Shown here piece by piece: positions 1 through 8,004 of a stretch of 27,249 nt of DNA. Source of the DNA: CAZYWA01 sp964650975 [NCBI: uncultured bacterium]. GTDB lineage: Bacteria > JADJOY01. The position numbers were made by a program, and so were the translations under genes. Where the stretch lies: the NCBI GenBank assembly GCA_964650975.1, contig CAZYWA010000027.1:1-27249 (forward strand), in the 5' to 3' direction. How positions within the stretch are numbered: position 1 is the stretch's first letter; each line of letters opens with the position of its first letter. The notes under the pieces were generated by a model. The model was given only the letters and a program-made list of their open reading frames with translations, had not been told where the DNA came from and did no database searches.

Positions 1-674
1 GCGGCCACCAGCTGCCAGGGACGCACCGGCGTCACGCTCAGCTGCTCGAGCGTCCCGATCTCCTTCTCACGGACCACCGCCATCGAAGGCAGGATCATGG
101 TCATGAGCAAGAGCGTCATGGCCATGATGGCGGGCACGTAGAACCAGCGGCTCTTGAGGTCGGGGTTGTACCAGACCCGCGGAATCAGCTCGATCTGGCC
201 AGCGCCGCCGGGCATCTGCGCCGCGACCATCTGCGCGCCCGCCTGCGCGATGACTCGCGACGCGTAACCCATGCCGACCACGGCCGAGTTGGAGTCGGTG
301 CCGTCGACGAGGAGCTGAACCCGAGGGCCGCGACGGGCGACGGCGTCGCTGCCGAAGTGGGGCGCGATCACCAGCGCCAGATCGGCGCGGCGCGAGAGCA
401 GCCACGTCTCGACACCGGCGGTGGTGTCCTCGGTTCCGACCACGTCGAAGTAGCCGGACGCCGTGAACCGGTCCACGAGCGCCCGGCTCTGGCTGCTGCG
501 ATCCTCGTCGACCAGCACCATCGGGATGTGCGTCACGTCGGTGTTCGCGGCGTAGCCGAACGCGACCACCTGGATCATCGGCGCCATCATCAGCGCGCGC
601 AGCATCGGGCGGTCGCGGCCCAGCTGGGTCGCCTCCTTCCGCAGCACGTGGCGGAAAACTCGAAGCGCGCTCAT
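1..674 (-). CDS. ABC-2 type transporter permease (YbhR-like), partial
   Basis: The gene runs off the left edge of the window, so its C-terminus is missing. The ATG at 674 gives MSALRVFRHVLRKEATQLGR, a cytoplasmic start followed by a first membrane helix (APMIQVVAFGYA). A long extracytoplasmic domain follows, then IPRVWYNPDLKSRWFYVPAI and the start of the membrane block, with the cytoplasmic motif VVREKEIGTLEQLSVTPV. This order is typical of ABC-2 permeases of the YbhS/YbhR/YhhJ group. It lies 19 bases downstream of a paralogous permease and would form the second half of a heterodimeric channel in the inner membrane. Substrate cannot be read from sequence; relatives export drugs or cations. 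Family assignment is firm; the exact orthologue is inferred from gene order. Confidence 0.93.
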   Translation of the reverse strand, partial: MSALRVFRHVLRKEATQLGRDRPMLRALMMAPMIQVVAFGYAANTDVTHIPMVLVDEDRSSQSRALVDRFTASGYFDVVGTEDTTAGVETWLLSRRADLALVIAPHFGSDAVARRGPRVQLLVDGTDSNSAVVGMGYASRVIAQAGAQMVAAQMPGGAGQIELIPRVWYNPDLKSRWFYVPAIMAMTLLLMTMILPSMAVVREKEIGTLEQLSVTPVRPWQLVA

Positions 675-693
675 CGGCCGTTCTCGGGAGCGC

Positions 694-1812
694 TCAGACC
701 GCGCGCCGGCTCAAGCGCCGGCTGGCGATGCCCAGCACCACCGTGGCGTAGAGCGTCAGGAAACCGAGCTGTTCGCCGAACGGCGCCAATCCGGCGCCCT
801 TCAGGATCACGCCTCGCAGGATCACCAGGAAGTAGCGCGCGGGGACGGCGTAGGTCACCACCCGGAGAGCGGGTGGCATCGCGCGGATCGAGAAGATGAA
901 GCCCGAGAGGAAGATCGCCGGCATCATCGACGTGAGCGTCGAGATCTGGAACGCCATCGCCTGGTTCTGGACCAGCGTCGAGACCAGCAAGCCCCAGCCC
1001 AGGGCTCCGATCAGGTAGAGCAGCGTCGCGGCATAGAGATCGAGGTACGGCCCGCGCACCTGCACGTGAAAGAGCACCCGCGCCGCCATCAGGATCAGCG
1101 TGGTCGCGACCAGCGAGATCAGCAGGTAGGGAAGGATCTTGCCGAGAATCAGCTCGTGGCTCGCGAGCGAGGTGACGCGCAGCTGATCGAGGGTGCCGCG
1201 CTCCTTCTCGCGCACCACCGAGAGCGCCGTCGAGATCACGGCGGTCAACATCAGGATGAAGCCGATCAGCCCGGGGACCAGGAACTGAGTCGATTTGAGC
1301 TCGGGGTTGTACCAAACCCGCGGCTCGAACCGGATCGGCGCCACCGGAGAGGAGCCTCCCACCCGCGCGCTCACCAGCTCGATGTTCGCGGCCGCGGCGA
1401 TCGACGACGCATAGCCGAGCAGCGTGGTCGCGGTGTTGGCGTTGGCGCCGTCGAGGATCAGCTGCACCGGCGCCGAGCGGCCCGCAGCCAGATCGGTGGC
1501 GAAGCGCTGCGGAATGACCAGCACCGCTTGCGCGTCGCGACGCTGGGTCAGCGCCACCAGATCGGTCCCCGCCGGCACGTCCCCAGCGAGGTCGAAGTAG
1601 CCGGAGTCGACGAACGACGAGACCAGCGACCGGCTGGCGGCGCTCTTGTCGTCGTCCTCGACCGCCAGCGCGGCGTGCATGACGTCGAAGTTGAGCGCGT
1701 AGCCGTAGAGCAGCAGCATGAAGGTGGGCAGCGCCAAGAGCATCGCCAGCGTCAACGGATCGCGCCGCGCCTGGCGGAACTCCTTCAGCGCCACCGCCCA
1801 GATCTTCCTCAC
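694..1812 (-). CDS. ABC-2 type transporter permease (YbhS-like)
   Basis: The product is 372 aa and starts at GTG 1812, whose GTGA overlaps the stop of the upstream ATPase gene; that overlap decides the start. It opens with RKIWAVALKEFRQARRDPLTL, then one membrane helix (LAMLLALPTFMLLLYGYAL), a large extracytoplasmic domain ending in PRVWYNPELKSTQFLVPGLI, and a block of about five C-terminal helices. The cytoplasmic loop VVREKERGTLDQLRVTSL is the conserved ABC-2 coupling region. It is clearly a paralogue of the next gene (1-674): both share VWYNP-LKS and VVREKE-GTL. The full length is normal for the family. It would act as one half of the inner-membrane channel of the efflux system encoded by this operon. 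Confidence 0.95.
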   Translation of the reverse strand: MRKIWAVALKEFRQARRDPLTLAMLLALPTFMLLLYGYALNFDVMHAALAVEDDDKSAASRSLVSSFVDSGYFDLAGDVPAGTDLVALTQRRDAQAVLVIPQRFATDLAAGRSAPVQLILDGANANTATTLLGYASSIAAAANIELVSARVGGSSPVAPIRFEPRVWYNPELKSTQFLVPGLIGFILMLTAVISTALSVVREKERGTLDQLRVTSLASHELILGKILPYLLISLVATTLILMAARVLFHVQVRGPYLDLYAATLLYLIGALGWGLLVSTLVQNQAMAFQISTLTSMMPAIFLSGFIFSIRAMPPALRVVTYAVPARYFLVILRGVILKGAGLAPFGEQLGFLTLYATVVLGIASRRLSRRAV

Positions 1813-2783
1813 GGAGCGCCGCCGTTCGCGCGCCCGCGCTCGGCGCGCTCGATCGAGTGGATGAATACGTCCTCGAGCGACGGCACGATCCGCTCCACCT
1901 CGGCCGGTCCGAACCCTTCGCGTTCGAGCAGCTCGCGCGCCTGCGCTTCCGCGCCGTCGCCGCCTTCCACGACCACGTGCAAGCGCGTCCCGAACGCCGA
2001 CGCTTCGGCCACCCACGGCTCCTTCTCGAGGCGCTCCTGGGCTTCGAGGTAGCGAGCGCACGCCACTTCGAGCACCGCCCTGCCGCCGAACACGTCTTTC
2101 AGCTCGGCCACGCTGCCGAGCGCCACCAGGCGCCCCGCGTGCATGAGCGCGATCCGGTCGCAGCGCTCGGCGTCGTCGAGATAGTGGGTGGTCACGATCA
2201 CGGTGACACCGCCGGCCGCGATCGCGTCGATGGTGTTCCAGAACGTGCGCCGCGAGATCGGGTCGACACCGCCGGTCGGCTCGTCGAGGAACACCACCTG
2301 CGGCTCGTGGAGCAGCGCGCACGCGAGCGCCAGGCGCTGCTTCCATCCGGCGGCGAGCGTGCCGGTGATGGTGTGCTCCTTGCCCTCGAGCGTGGCGGTG
2401 CGCACCGCCCACTCGATGCGCTGCGCGAGGCGCGCGTCGTCCAGACCGTAGATTCCGCCGAAAAATCCCAGATTCTCTCGGACCGTGAGATCGTCGTAGA
2501 GGCTGAAGCGCTGGGTCATGTAGCCGATCCGCCGCTTCACTCCTTCCGGGTCCGTGGCGACGTCCACTCCCAGGACCCGGGCCGATCCGCCGCTGGGACG
2601 GAGCAGACCGCACAGCATGCGGATGGCCGTCGACTTGCCGGCGCCGTTCGAGCCGAGCAGGCCGAACACCTCGCCGCTTCGCACTTCGAGGCTCAGATCG
2701 TCGACGGCGACGAACTCGCCGAAATGCTTGCTGAGCCCCCGGGTGATCACCGGCGGGGCGGCAGGCGATGGCGCGGCGTTCAC
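1809..2783 (-). CDS. ABC transporter ATPase (equivalent to C-terminal half of YbhF)
   Basis: The product is 324 aa from GTG 2783, four bases after the stop of the TolC-like gene; no strong Shine-Dalgarno is visible, so the start is moderately certain. Walker A is GSNGAGKST (residues 44-52), the Q-loop is in TQRFSLYDDLTV, Walker B is VVFLDEPTGGVDP (163 on) and the H-loop is TTHYLDDAE with His at about 200. The signature is not LSGG but LAAGWKQRLALA (143 on), as in the C-terminal half of E. coli YbhF (LPLGFKQRL). The C-terminus (VERIVPSLEDVFIHSIE) is the usual tail of drug-export ATPases. It should pair with the other operon ATPase (4149-5141), which supplies a canonical signature, to form one competent site. 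Confidence 0.95.
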   Translation of the reverse strand: MNAAPSPAAPPVITRGLSKHFGEFVAVDDLSLEVRSGEVFGLLGSNGAGKSTAIRMLCGLLRPSGGSARVLGVDVATDPEGVKRRIGYMTQRFSLYDDLTVRENLGFFGGIYGLDDARLAQRIEWAVRTATLEGKEHTITGTLAAGWKQRLALACALLHEPQVVFLDEPTGGVDPISRRTFWNTIDAIAAGGVTVIVTTHYLDDAERCDRIALMHAGRLVALGSVAELKDVFGGRAVLEVACARYLEAQERLEKEPWVAEASAFGTRLHVVVEGGDGAEAQARELLEREGFGPAEVERIVPSLEDVFIHSIERAERGRANGGAP

Positions 2784-2787
2784 GGCG

Positions 2788-4152
2788 TCAGCGCCCCAGC
2801 GCGCGGCGCAGGGTGGCACCGGCGAGATGGGCGGCCGCGATCGAGCGCGTACGCTCGAGCGCCGCGTGCTCGAGCGCCACCTCCGCATCGAGCAGCTCCG
2901 ACGACGGCGCCACTCCCTCGCGGAACCGTTCCTCGGAGACCCGCTGGCTCTCGGTGGCCGAGGCTAGCGCGCGCTCCGCGACCGGTACGGCGCTGCGCGA
3001 CGATTCGAGATCGAGCAGCCGTGCCGTGACCTCCTGGCGGATGCGCGCGTCGACGTCGGCGAGCTGCCGGCTCGCCGCATCGGCCAGGGCGCGCGCATGC
3101 GCCACCGCCGCGGCGGTGCGACCGAAGTCGAACACGTCGAGCGACACGTTCACTCCCACGTCCCAGCTCGAGTCCCACTCGTCGTGGGGCGGCAGGATCC
3201 GCTGGTTGGGACGCGCTTCGTCGTAGCCGCCGGCCAGCGCCGCCTGCGGCCAGTAGGCCGATCGTTCCGCGCTGACCCGCGCTTCCGCGGCCTCCAGCCG
3301 CTCCGCGAGCGCACGATGCTCGGGCCGCGCTTCGAGCGCCTCTCGAACCAGCCCATCGAGGTTTCCGGCCGGAACGGAAGGCAGCTCGGCCGGGGCGACG
3401 GGTGCGAGCACCGTACCGGGATCCGCGCCCACCAGCCGCACCAGATCGGCATTGGCGACCTGCGCCTGGTTCCAGGCCGTGAGCCGCGCGAGGACCGAGC
3501 GCTCGCGCTCGACCTCGACCGCGAGCACGTCGCTCTTCGCGGCCATCCCGACGCTCTCGCGAGCGCGCGCATCCTCGCTGTGGCGGTCGAACGACGCGAG
3601 CGCGTCGTCGAGCACGCGCGCGCTCTCGCGCGCCGTCAGCACCACCCAGAAGGCCGACGTGGTCTCGAGATCGAGATCGTGGATTCCCGCGCGCGCGTCC
3701 TCGGCGCTCGCGGTGCTCTCCTTCGACGCCGCGTCCTCGGTGGCGGAGAGGCGCCCGCCCGTGTAGAGCGGGATCGCGAGCGACGCGCGCGCCCGATAGT
3801 CGTCGGGGATGTTGGGGAAGAGCGTGCGCGGCGGGCTCCCCGGCAGCGCCAGCGTCAGCTCGGGGACGTTCGACTGGCGGGTGTAGCCGGCTCCCAGATC
3901 GACCGTGGGCCAGCTCGCGGCCCGCGCTCCCGCGAGCGACGCCTCGGCGGCCGTGTGCAGCGCGGCGAGCGCACCCAGATGCTGCGATGCCGCACGCGCG
4001 CGTGTCAGCGCCTCCTCGAGCTGGATCGGAACGCCAACGCTCGTGTCGGGCGGCGCGCCCGTCTCGTCGGCGAGCCCCGGCTCCGCCGCGCGGCCGGCGC
4101 GGGCCCACCCCGCCACGATCCAGATTGCGAGGATCCAGCGAGCGGCATTCAT
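2788..4152 (-). CDS. TolC-family outer membrane channel protein
   Basis: The product is 454 aa. The ATG at 4152 overlaps the preceding ATPase stop as ATGA. It has an N-terminal signal peptide (hydrophobic RWILAIWIVAGWA, likely cleavage near GRA-AEPG). The rest shows the duplicated outer-membrane efflux protein pattern: long heptad-rich helices (LEEALTRARAASQHLGALAALHTAAEASLAGARAASWP), beta segments such as PTVDLGAGYTRQ and GVNVSLDVFDFGRTAAAV, and a second helical hairpin ending in ALERTRSIAAAHLAGATLRRALGR. It would span the outer membrane and periplasm as exit duct for this pump. Finding it between the two ATPase genes is unusual; tolC homologues more often sit at an operon end or elsewhere. 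Confidence 0.93.
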   Translation of the reverse strand: MNAARWILAIWIVAGWARAGRAAEPGLADETGAPPDTSVGVPIQLEEALTRARAASQHLGALAALHTAAEASLAGARAASWPTVDLGAGYTRQSNVPELTLALPGSPPRTLFPNIPDDYRARASLAIPLYTGGRLSATEDAASKESTASAEDARAGIHDLDLETTSAFWVVLTARESARVLDDALASFDRHSEDARARESVGMAAKSDVLAVEVERERSVLARLTAWNQAQVANADLVRLVGADPGTVLAPVAPAELPSVPAGNLDGLVREALEARPEHRALAERLEAAEARVSAERSAYWPQAALAGGYDEARPNQRILPPHDEWDSSWDVGVNVSLDVFDFGRTAAAVAHARALADAASRQLADVDARIRQEVTARLLDLESSRSAVPVAERALASATESQRVSEERFREGVAPSSELLDAEVALEHAALERTRSIAAAHLAGATLRRALGR

Positions 4153-5141
4153 GGCGAGCCTCCGATCGGTGGAGCGGCGCCAGCCGTCTCCGCCCCGCGC
4201 ACCCGGTCGATGAAGATGTCCTCGAGACTGGGCGAGATCGCCCGCACCGACAGCACCTCCACTCCCGCCGAGCCCAGGCCGCGGCCGAGATCCGCGGCGA
4301 CCTCGGTGGTGGCTCCGCCGTGGATCCGGACGTGAAAGCGTTCGCCGAAGGTCTCGACGTCCTGGACCTCGGGCCGGGCGCGCAGCCAGTCCTGCGCCAG
4401 CCGCTTGGGCCGGGCGAGCAGCTCGAGCAAGGCACCGTGAACGGCCCGCGCCTCGTCGCGCAGCGCGCGCGGGCTCGCGATGGTGAGGATCCGGCCGGCA
4501 TTCATGAGCGCCACCCGCTGGCAGCGCTCGGCCTCGTCGAGATAGGGAGTGGTCAAGAGCAGCGTCATGCCGTCGCGCTGCAGGCGAAACAGGATTCGCC
4601 AGAAATCGCGTCGCGACACCGGATCGACGCCGGTGGTGGGCTCGTCGAGGATCAGGAGATCCGGGGTGTGGATCAGCGTGCACGCGAGCGCCAGCTTCTG
4701 CTTCATGCCTCCCGACAGCCGATCCGCCAGCCGGTCGCGAAACCGCGTCATGCGCAGCAGGTCGAGAAGCTCGTCGCGACGCGGGCGGAAGCCGCGCACG
4801 CCGTGCACCTCGGCGAAGAACGCGACGTTCTCGTCGACCGTGAGATCGCCGTAGAGCGAGAACCGTTGCGCCAGGTAGCCGACCCGGTGCGCGAGCTGGC
4901 GAGCATCGTGGATCGGCTCGAGACCGCAGGTCCTCACGGTGCCCTGGTCGGGACGAAGGAGACCGAGGATCGCGCGCAGGGTGGACGTCTTCCCCGCGCC
5001 GTCCGGGCCGATGAGCCCGAACATCTCGCCGCGCGGCACGGCGAAGCTCACGCCCGCGACGGCGCGCACCTCGCCGAAGCTGCGCACCAGTCCGTCGACC
5101 TCGACCATCGCCGGCTCGCCGCCGGTGGGCTCGCCGCTCAT
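4149..5141 (-). CDS. ABC transporter ATPase (equivalent to N-terminal half of YbhF)
   Basis: The product is 330 aa, starting at ATG 5141, which overlaps the adaptor stop as ATGA. Walker A is GPDGAGKT (45-52), identical to that of the N-terminal half of E. coli YbhF as I recall it. The Q-loop is in AQRFSLYGDLTV, the signature is a perfect LSGGMKQ (142-148) and Walker B is LLILDEPTTGVDP (162 on). The switch histidine is missing: where TTH is expected the sequence reads LLTTPYLDEAERC, with Pro at about 199. The YbhF N-half likewise lacks His there. The C-terminus (RAISPSLEDIFIDRVRG) is typical. With the second ATPase it probably forms an asymmetric dimer energising the two permeases. Confidence 0.95.
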   Translation of the reverse strand: MSGEPTGGEPAMVEVDGLVRSFGEVRAVAGVSFAVPRGEMFGLIGPDGAGKTSTLRAILGLLRPDQGTVRTCGLEPIHDARQLAHRVGYLAQRFSLYGDLTVDENVAFFAEVHGVRGFRPRRDELLDLLRMTRFRDRLADRLSGGMKQKLALACTLIHTPDLLILDEPTTGVDPVSRRDFWRILFRLQRDGMTLLLTTPYLDEAERCQRVALMNAGRILTIASPRALRDEARAVHGALLELLARPKRLAQDWLRARPEVQDVETFGERFHVRIHGGATTEVAADLGRGLGSAGVEVLSVRAISPSLEDIFIDRVRGAETAGAAPPIGGSP

Positions 5142-6121
5142 CGCGGCGCCGGCGCCGGACCGCGCTCGATCACCGCTTCGGCCGGCATGCCCGGCTTGAA
5201 GGTGCCGTCCGCGTTCTCGAGCGTGATCTTGATCTTGAACACGAGCTTCACCCGCTCGTCGCGGGTCTGGACATTCTTGGGCGTGAACTCGGCCTGGGAC
5301 GCGACGAAGCTCACCCGCCCGCCGCGCTCGGTGCCGCCGTCGGTGCGCACCCGCGCGGTCTGTCCGATGCGGATCGAATCGAGGTCCGGCTCGGGCACGT
5401 AGATCGAGAGCCACGCGTCGCGCACGTCGGTCACCACCACGATCGGGCTGCCGGGAGTCACGTGCTCGCCGCCCTCGGCGATCTTCTCGGTCACGATCCC
5501 GGCCAGCGGGCTCACGACGGTGCAGTCGGCGAGCTGCTGCTCGAGCTGCGCCACGCGCGCTTCCGCGGACGCGAGCCGCGCCCGCGCGCCGTCGATCTCC
5601 TCCGGGCGGGCGCCGGACTTGAGCTTTCGCCAGCGCTCGCGGGCGGCGTCGAGACGTCCGGCGGCGACGTCGTTCCTGGCCTGGGCGTCGTCGCGGCTCT
5701 TGGCGGCCGCCGAGCCGCGCTCGACCAGCGCGCGCACCCGCTCCAGGTCCTTGGCCGCCGACGCCGCGTCGGCCTGCGCCTGCTCCACTCCCGCGGCGGC
5801 TTCCGCGACGTCCTCGAGGCGCGAGCCGGCGAGCAGCAACCGGAGCTGCGCGTCGGCCTGATCGCGATCGGCGCGGGCGGCGCGCAGCGCGAGCTCGTCA
5901 TCCACCGGATCGATGCGCGCGATCACCGTTCCCGCGGGAACTTCCTGGCCTTCGTGCACCTCCAGGCTGGCGAGGTGACCGGCCACCTTGCTCGACACGC
6001 GCACCTCGGTGGCCTCGACGTGACCGGAGGCGCGGATCGCCGGATCCCGAGATCCCTGAACGCAGGCGTTCAGGCAAAGCAACACCGCGAGCCCGCCCCA
6101 GCTCCGGAACCTGCGTCTCAT
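5138..6121 (-). CDS. HlyD/YbhG-family periplasmic adaptor, predicted lipoprotein
   Basis: The product is 327 aa and its ATG overlaps the stop of the tetR-like gene (ATGA). The N-terminus MRRRFRSWGGLAVLLCLNAC contains a lipobox-like LNAC (Cys 20), so it is probably anchored by a lipid rather than a transmembrane helix. It then shows the membrane-fusion order: half lipoyl motif (GHLASLEVHEGQEVPAGTVIARID), a long charged coiled coil (about 70-195), the second lipoyl half (CTVVSPLAGIVTEKIAEGGEHVTPGSPIVVV) and beta-barrel strands (LSIYVPEPDLDSIRIGQTARVRTDGG). VKLVFKIKITLENADGTFKPGMPAEAVI is the conserved C-terminal stretch. It should bridge the permease complex and the TolC-like channel. Assignment to the YbhG group rests on domain order and synteny. 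Confidence 0.94.
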   Translation of the reverse strand: MRRRFRSWGGLAVLLCLNACVQGSRDPAIRASGHVEATEVRVSSKVAGHLASLEVHEGQEVPAGTVIARIDPVDDELALRAARADRDQADAQLRLLLAGSRLEDVAEAAAGVEQAQADAASAAKDLERVRALVERGSAAAKSRDDAQARNDVAAGRLDAARERWRKLKSGARPEEIDGARARLASAEARVAQLEQQLADCTVVSPLAGIVTEKIAEGGEHVTPGSPIVVVTDVRDAWLSIYVPEPDLDSIRIGQTARVRTDGGTERGGRVSFVASQAEFTPKNVQTRDERVKLVFKIKITLENADGTFKPGMPAEAVIERGPAPAPR

Positions 6122-6804
6122 CGAGACCTCCGTACCCGCTTGCGGGGCCGGGATGCCCTCCGCCGGTTTTCGATTCCGTGCACCAGGAGCTCCTCCAGGT
6201 GATCGGCGAATGCGTGGATGGTGGGCGAACGGATCCCGGGAACCCGGCCGCTCTTCGCGATGCGCTCGCGGAACCGGCTGGTCGCCGAGAAGAACTGCAA
6301 CGCTCCCACCATCGTCAGATGGGTCAGGAACGGGTCGACCGCCCGGAACTCACCGCTCCGCACTCCGGCCGCGATGATCTCGTGCACGGCTGCGAGCAGC
6401 TCGTGGATGTAGGAGATGCCGTGGCGCTCGAGCCGCTCGCCGCCGTCGATCACCTCGCGCACGATCAGCGCCGGCAGCCGCGGGCGCGCCGCCACCGCCT
6501 CCGCGAAGATCCGGATCCACGCGCGCAACCGCTCGAGCGCGACCGCGCGCGACGAGCGCAGCGCGACGACTCGCTCGCGCAGCGGCGCGAAGCCCTCGAG
6601 GAGGATCGCGGCGTAGAGCCCCTCCTTGCCGCCGAAGTGGTAGCTCACCATCGCCTTGTTGACGCCCGCCTCGCGCACGATCTGGTCGACGGTCGCGCCG
6701 TCGAAGCCCAGCTCGGCGAATAGCCGCTCGCCGGCCTCGAGGAGCGCCTGGCGGGTGCCCTCGGAGCGGCGGGGTGCGTCGATGCGGGTGGCGGCCACGG
6801 ACAT
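6118..6804 (-). CDS. TetR/AcrR-family transcriptional regulator of the efflux operon
   Basis: The product is 228 aa, beginning MSVAATRIDAPRRSEGTRQALLEAG. A TTG farther upstream (6828) would add eight residues, but the ATG at 6804 is preferred and has a GAG about eight bases upstream. The TetR helix-turn-helix is complete: LFAELGFDGATVDQIVREAGVNKAMVSYHFGGKEGLYAAIL (about 28-68). The all-helical ligand and dimer domain follows and resembles the CecR/YbiH type by size and context. The C-terminus is strongly basic. It is the first gene of the operon and overlaps the adaptor gene, so regulator and pump are co-transcribed. It is expected to repress from the palindrome at 6831-6849 and be released by a pump substrate; the ligand is unknown. 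Confidence 0.94.
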   Translation of the reverse strand: MSVAATRIDAPRRSEGTRQALLEAGERLFAELGFDGATVDQIVREAGVNKAMVSYHFGGKEGLYAAILLEGFAPLRERVVALRSSRAVALERLRAWIRIFAEAVAARPRLPALIVREVIDGGERLERHGISYIHELLAAVHEIIAAGVRSGEFRAVDPFLTHLTMVGALQFFSATSRFRERIAKSGRVPGIRSPTIHAFADHLEELLVHGIENRRRASRPRKRVRRSR

Positions 6805-6830
6805 GGCGATCTCAAGCAAGCGCTTCAACC

Positions 6831-6849
6831 ATCCGTTTAGTTAACGGAT
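6831..6849. promoter_or_regulatory. Perfect 7-5-7 palindrome, probable TetR operator
   Basis: ATCCGTT, spacer TAGTT, AACGGAT form a perfect inverted repeat 27 bases upstream of the tetR-like ATG. Size and spacing fit a TetR-family operator. On the minus strand a TTGATC (6866-6861) lies about 16-17 bases from the palindrome and could be a -35 element, which would put a poor -10 inside the palindrome. The divergent DUF2804 gene begins 43 bases to the right, so it may share the control. Confidence 0.65.
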
Positions 6850-6891
6850 CGAGAAGCGCAGATCAAGACACCCGCGCTACCCTCGCCCGCC

Positions 6892-7923
6892 GTGTACCCG
6901 ACGCCCGAGCGCGAGATCACGGCACCGGTGGACCTGTGCCGGAGCGACGGAACCCTGGATCCGGCCGCCGTCGGCTGGTCCCGCGCGCCGCTCCACCGGT
7001 GCAACCTCCGCCGCGGCTGCGGCCGCCGCAAGCGCTGGGACTACTGGGCGGTGACCGCCGGCGACTCGCACGTCCTCTCGATCACCTACGCGAACCTCGA
7101 CTACCTGGGCCTGGTCACGGTCGCGTTCCTCGACGTCGCGCGACGCGAATGGGTCGAGCACGCGGTCCCGGTTCCGCTCGCGCTCGGCTTCCACCAGCCC
7201 GAAACCGTGGGCGGCGGAGCCATCCGCTTCTCGCTTCCCGGCCTCTCTCTCGCGATCACCGAGGAGCCGGACGGCACTCGTCTTGCCTGCCGCTTCCGCA
7301 ACCTTCGCGGACGCCGGCTCGAGAGCGAGGTGCTGGCGGCTCGCCCCGCGGGACACGAGACACTGAGTGTCGTGATCCCGTGGAGCGAGCGACGCTTTCA
7401 GTTCACGTCGAAGCACAACACGCGGCCCGCGAAGGGTTGGGTGCGGATCGACGGCGAGACCTACCCGTTCGGGGAGCGAAACGAGTCCTTCGCGTGTCTC
7501 GATTACGGCCGCGGCCTCTGGCCCTACCGGACTCACTGGAACTGGGCCTCGGCGTCGGGCCGGGTGGGCGGGCGCACGGTGGGCCTCCAGCTCGGCGGCA
7601 AGTGGACCGACGGCACGGGGATGACCGAGAACGCGCTCTGCATCGACGGGCGGCTGAGCAAGATCGGCGAGGACCTCGCGTTCGAGTACGACCCGCGCGA
7701 CTTCCGGCGTCCCTGGCGAATCCACGGAACGCGCACGGGCGTGGTCGACCTCGCCTTCGAGCCGGTGTTCGAGAAGCGCCTCGACGTGAACCTCGGCCCG
7801 GGAGCGGCGCATGCCCACATCTGCTTCGGGTATTTTCGCGGCACGGTGCGCACGGTGCGGGGCGAGACCATCGCCATCGAGCGTCTTTTCGGCTGGGCCG
7901 AGGAGATGCGCGCGCGCTGGTGA
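6892..7923 (+). CDS. DUF2804 domain-containing protein
   Basis: The product is 343 aa from GTG 6892 (MYPTPEREITAPVDLCRSDG). The start is supported by the family pattern, which begins close to E-I-x-x-P-x-x-LC, but no clear ribosome-binding site precedes it. Typical features are GWSRAPLHRCNL, RKRWDYWAVT, FTSKHNTRPAKGWVRIDG, DYGRGLWPYRTHWNWASASG and GLQLGGKWTDGTGMTENALCIDG. No signal peptide or membrane helix is visible, so it is predicted cytoplasmic and beta-rich. The family has no established biochemical function known to me. It is divergent from the tetR-like gene and shares its upstream region. Family identity is from remembered motifs and is fairly secure; the role is unknown. Confidence 0.85.
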   Translation: MYPTPEREITAPVDLCRSDGTLDPAAVGWSRAPLHRCNLRRGCGRRKRWDYWAVTAGDSHVLSITYANLDYLGLVTVAFLDVARREWVEHAVPVPLALGFHQPETVGGGAIRFSLPGLSLAITEEPDGTRLACRFRNLRGRRLESEVLAARPAGHETLSVVIPWSERRFQFTSKHNTRPAKGWVRIDGETYPFGERNESFACLDYGRGLWPYRTHWNWASASGRVGGRTVGLQLGGKWTDGTGMTENALCIDGRLSKIGEDLAFEYDPRDFRRPWRIHGTRTGVVDLAFEPVFEKRLDVNLGPGAAHAHICFGYFRGTVRTVRGETIAIERLFGWAEEMRARW

Positions 7924-7938
7924 GTGCGAGCGAGCGCT

Positions 7939-7952
7939 GAATTCCGGAATTC
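7939..7952. promoter_or_regulatory. Perfect 14-bp palindrome upstream of the HELLE-motif gene
   Basis: GAATTCCGGAATTC is a perfect 14-bp palindrome 52 bases before the ATG at 8005, followed by TAGAGT (7955-7960), a possible weak -10. It could be an operator or part of a promoter for the downstream gene. There is no other support. Confidence 0.35.
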
Positions 7953-8004
7953 GCTAGAGTGCATCCCCCACACTACGGCTGCCAGCCGCATCGAGGAGAT
8001 CGTC

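Noticed and set aside
694-2613. A 639-aa reading frame beginning far upstream of the permease
   Set aside because: Its first 267 residues are Arg-rich and antifamily, lying inside the ATPase gene in another frame; the permease homology begins at GTG 1812.
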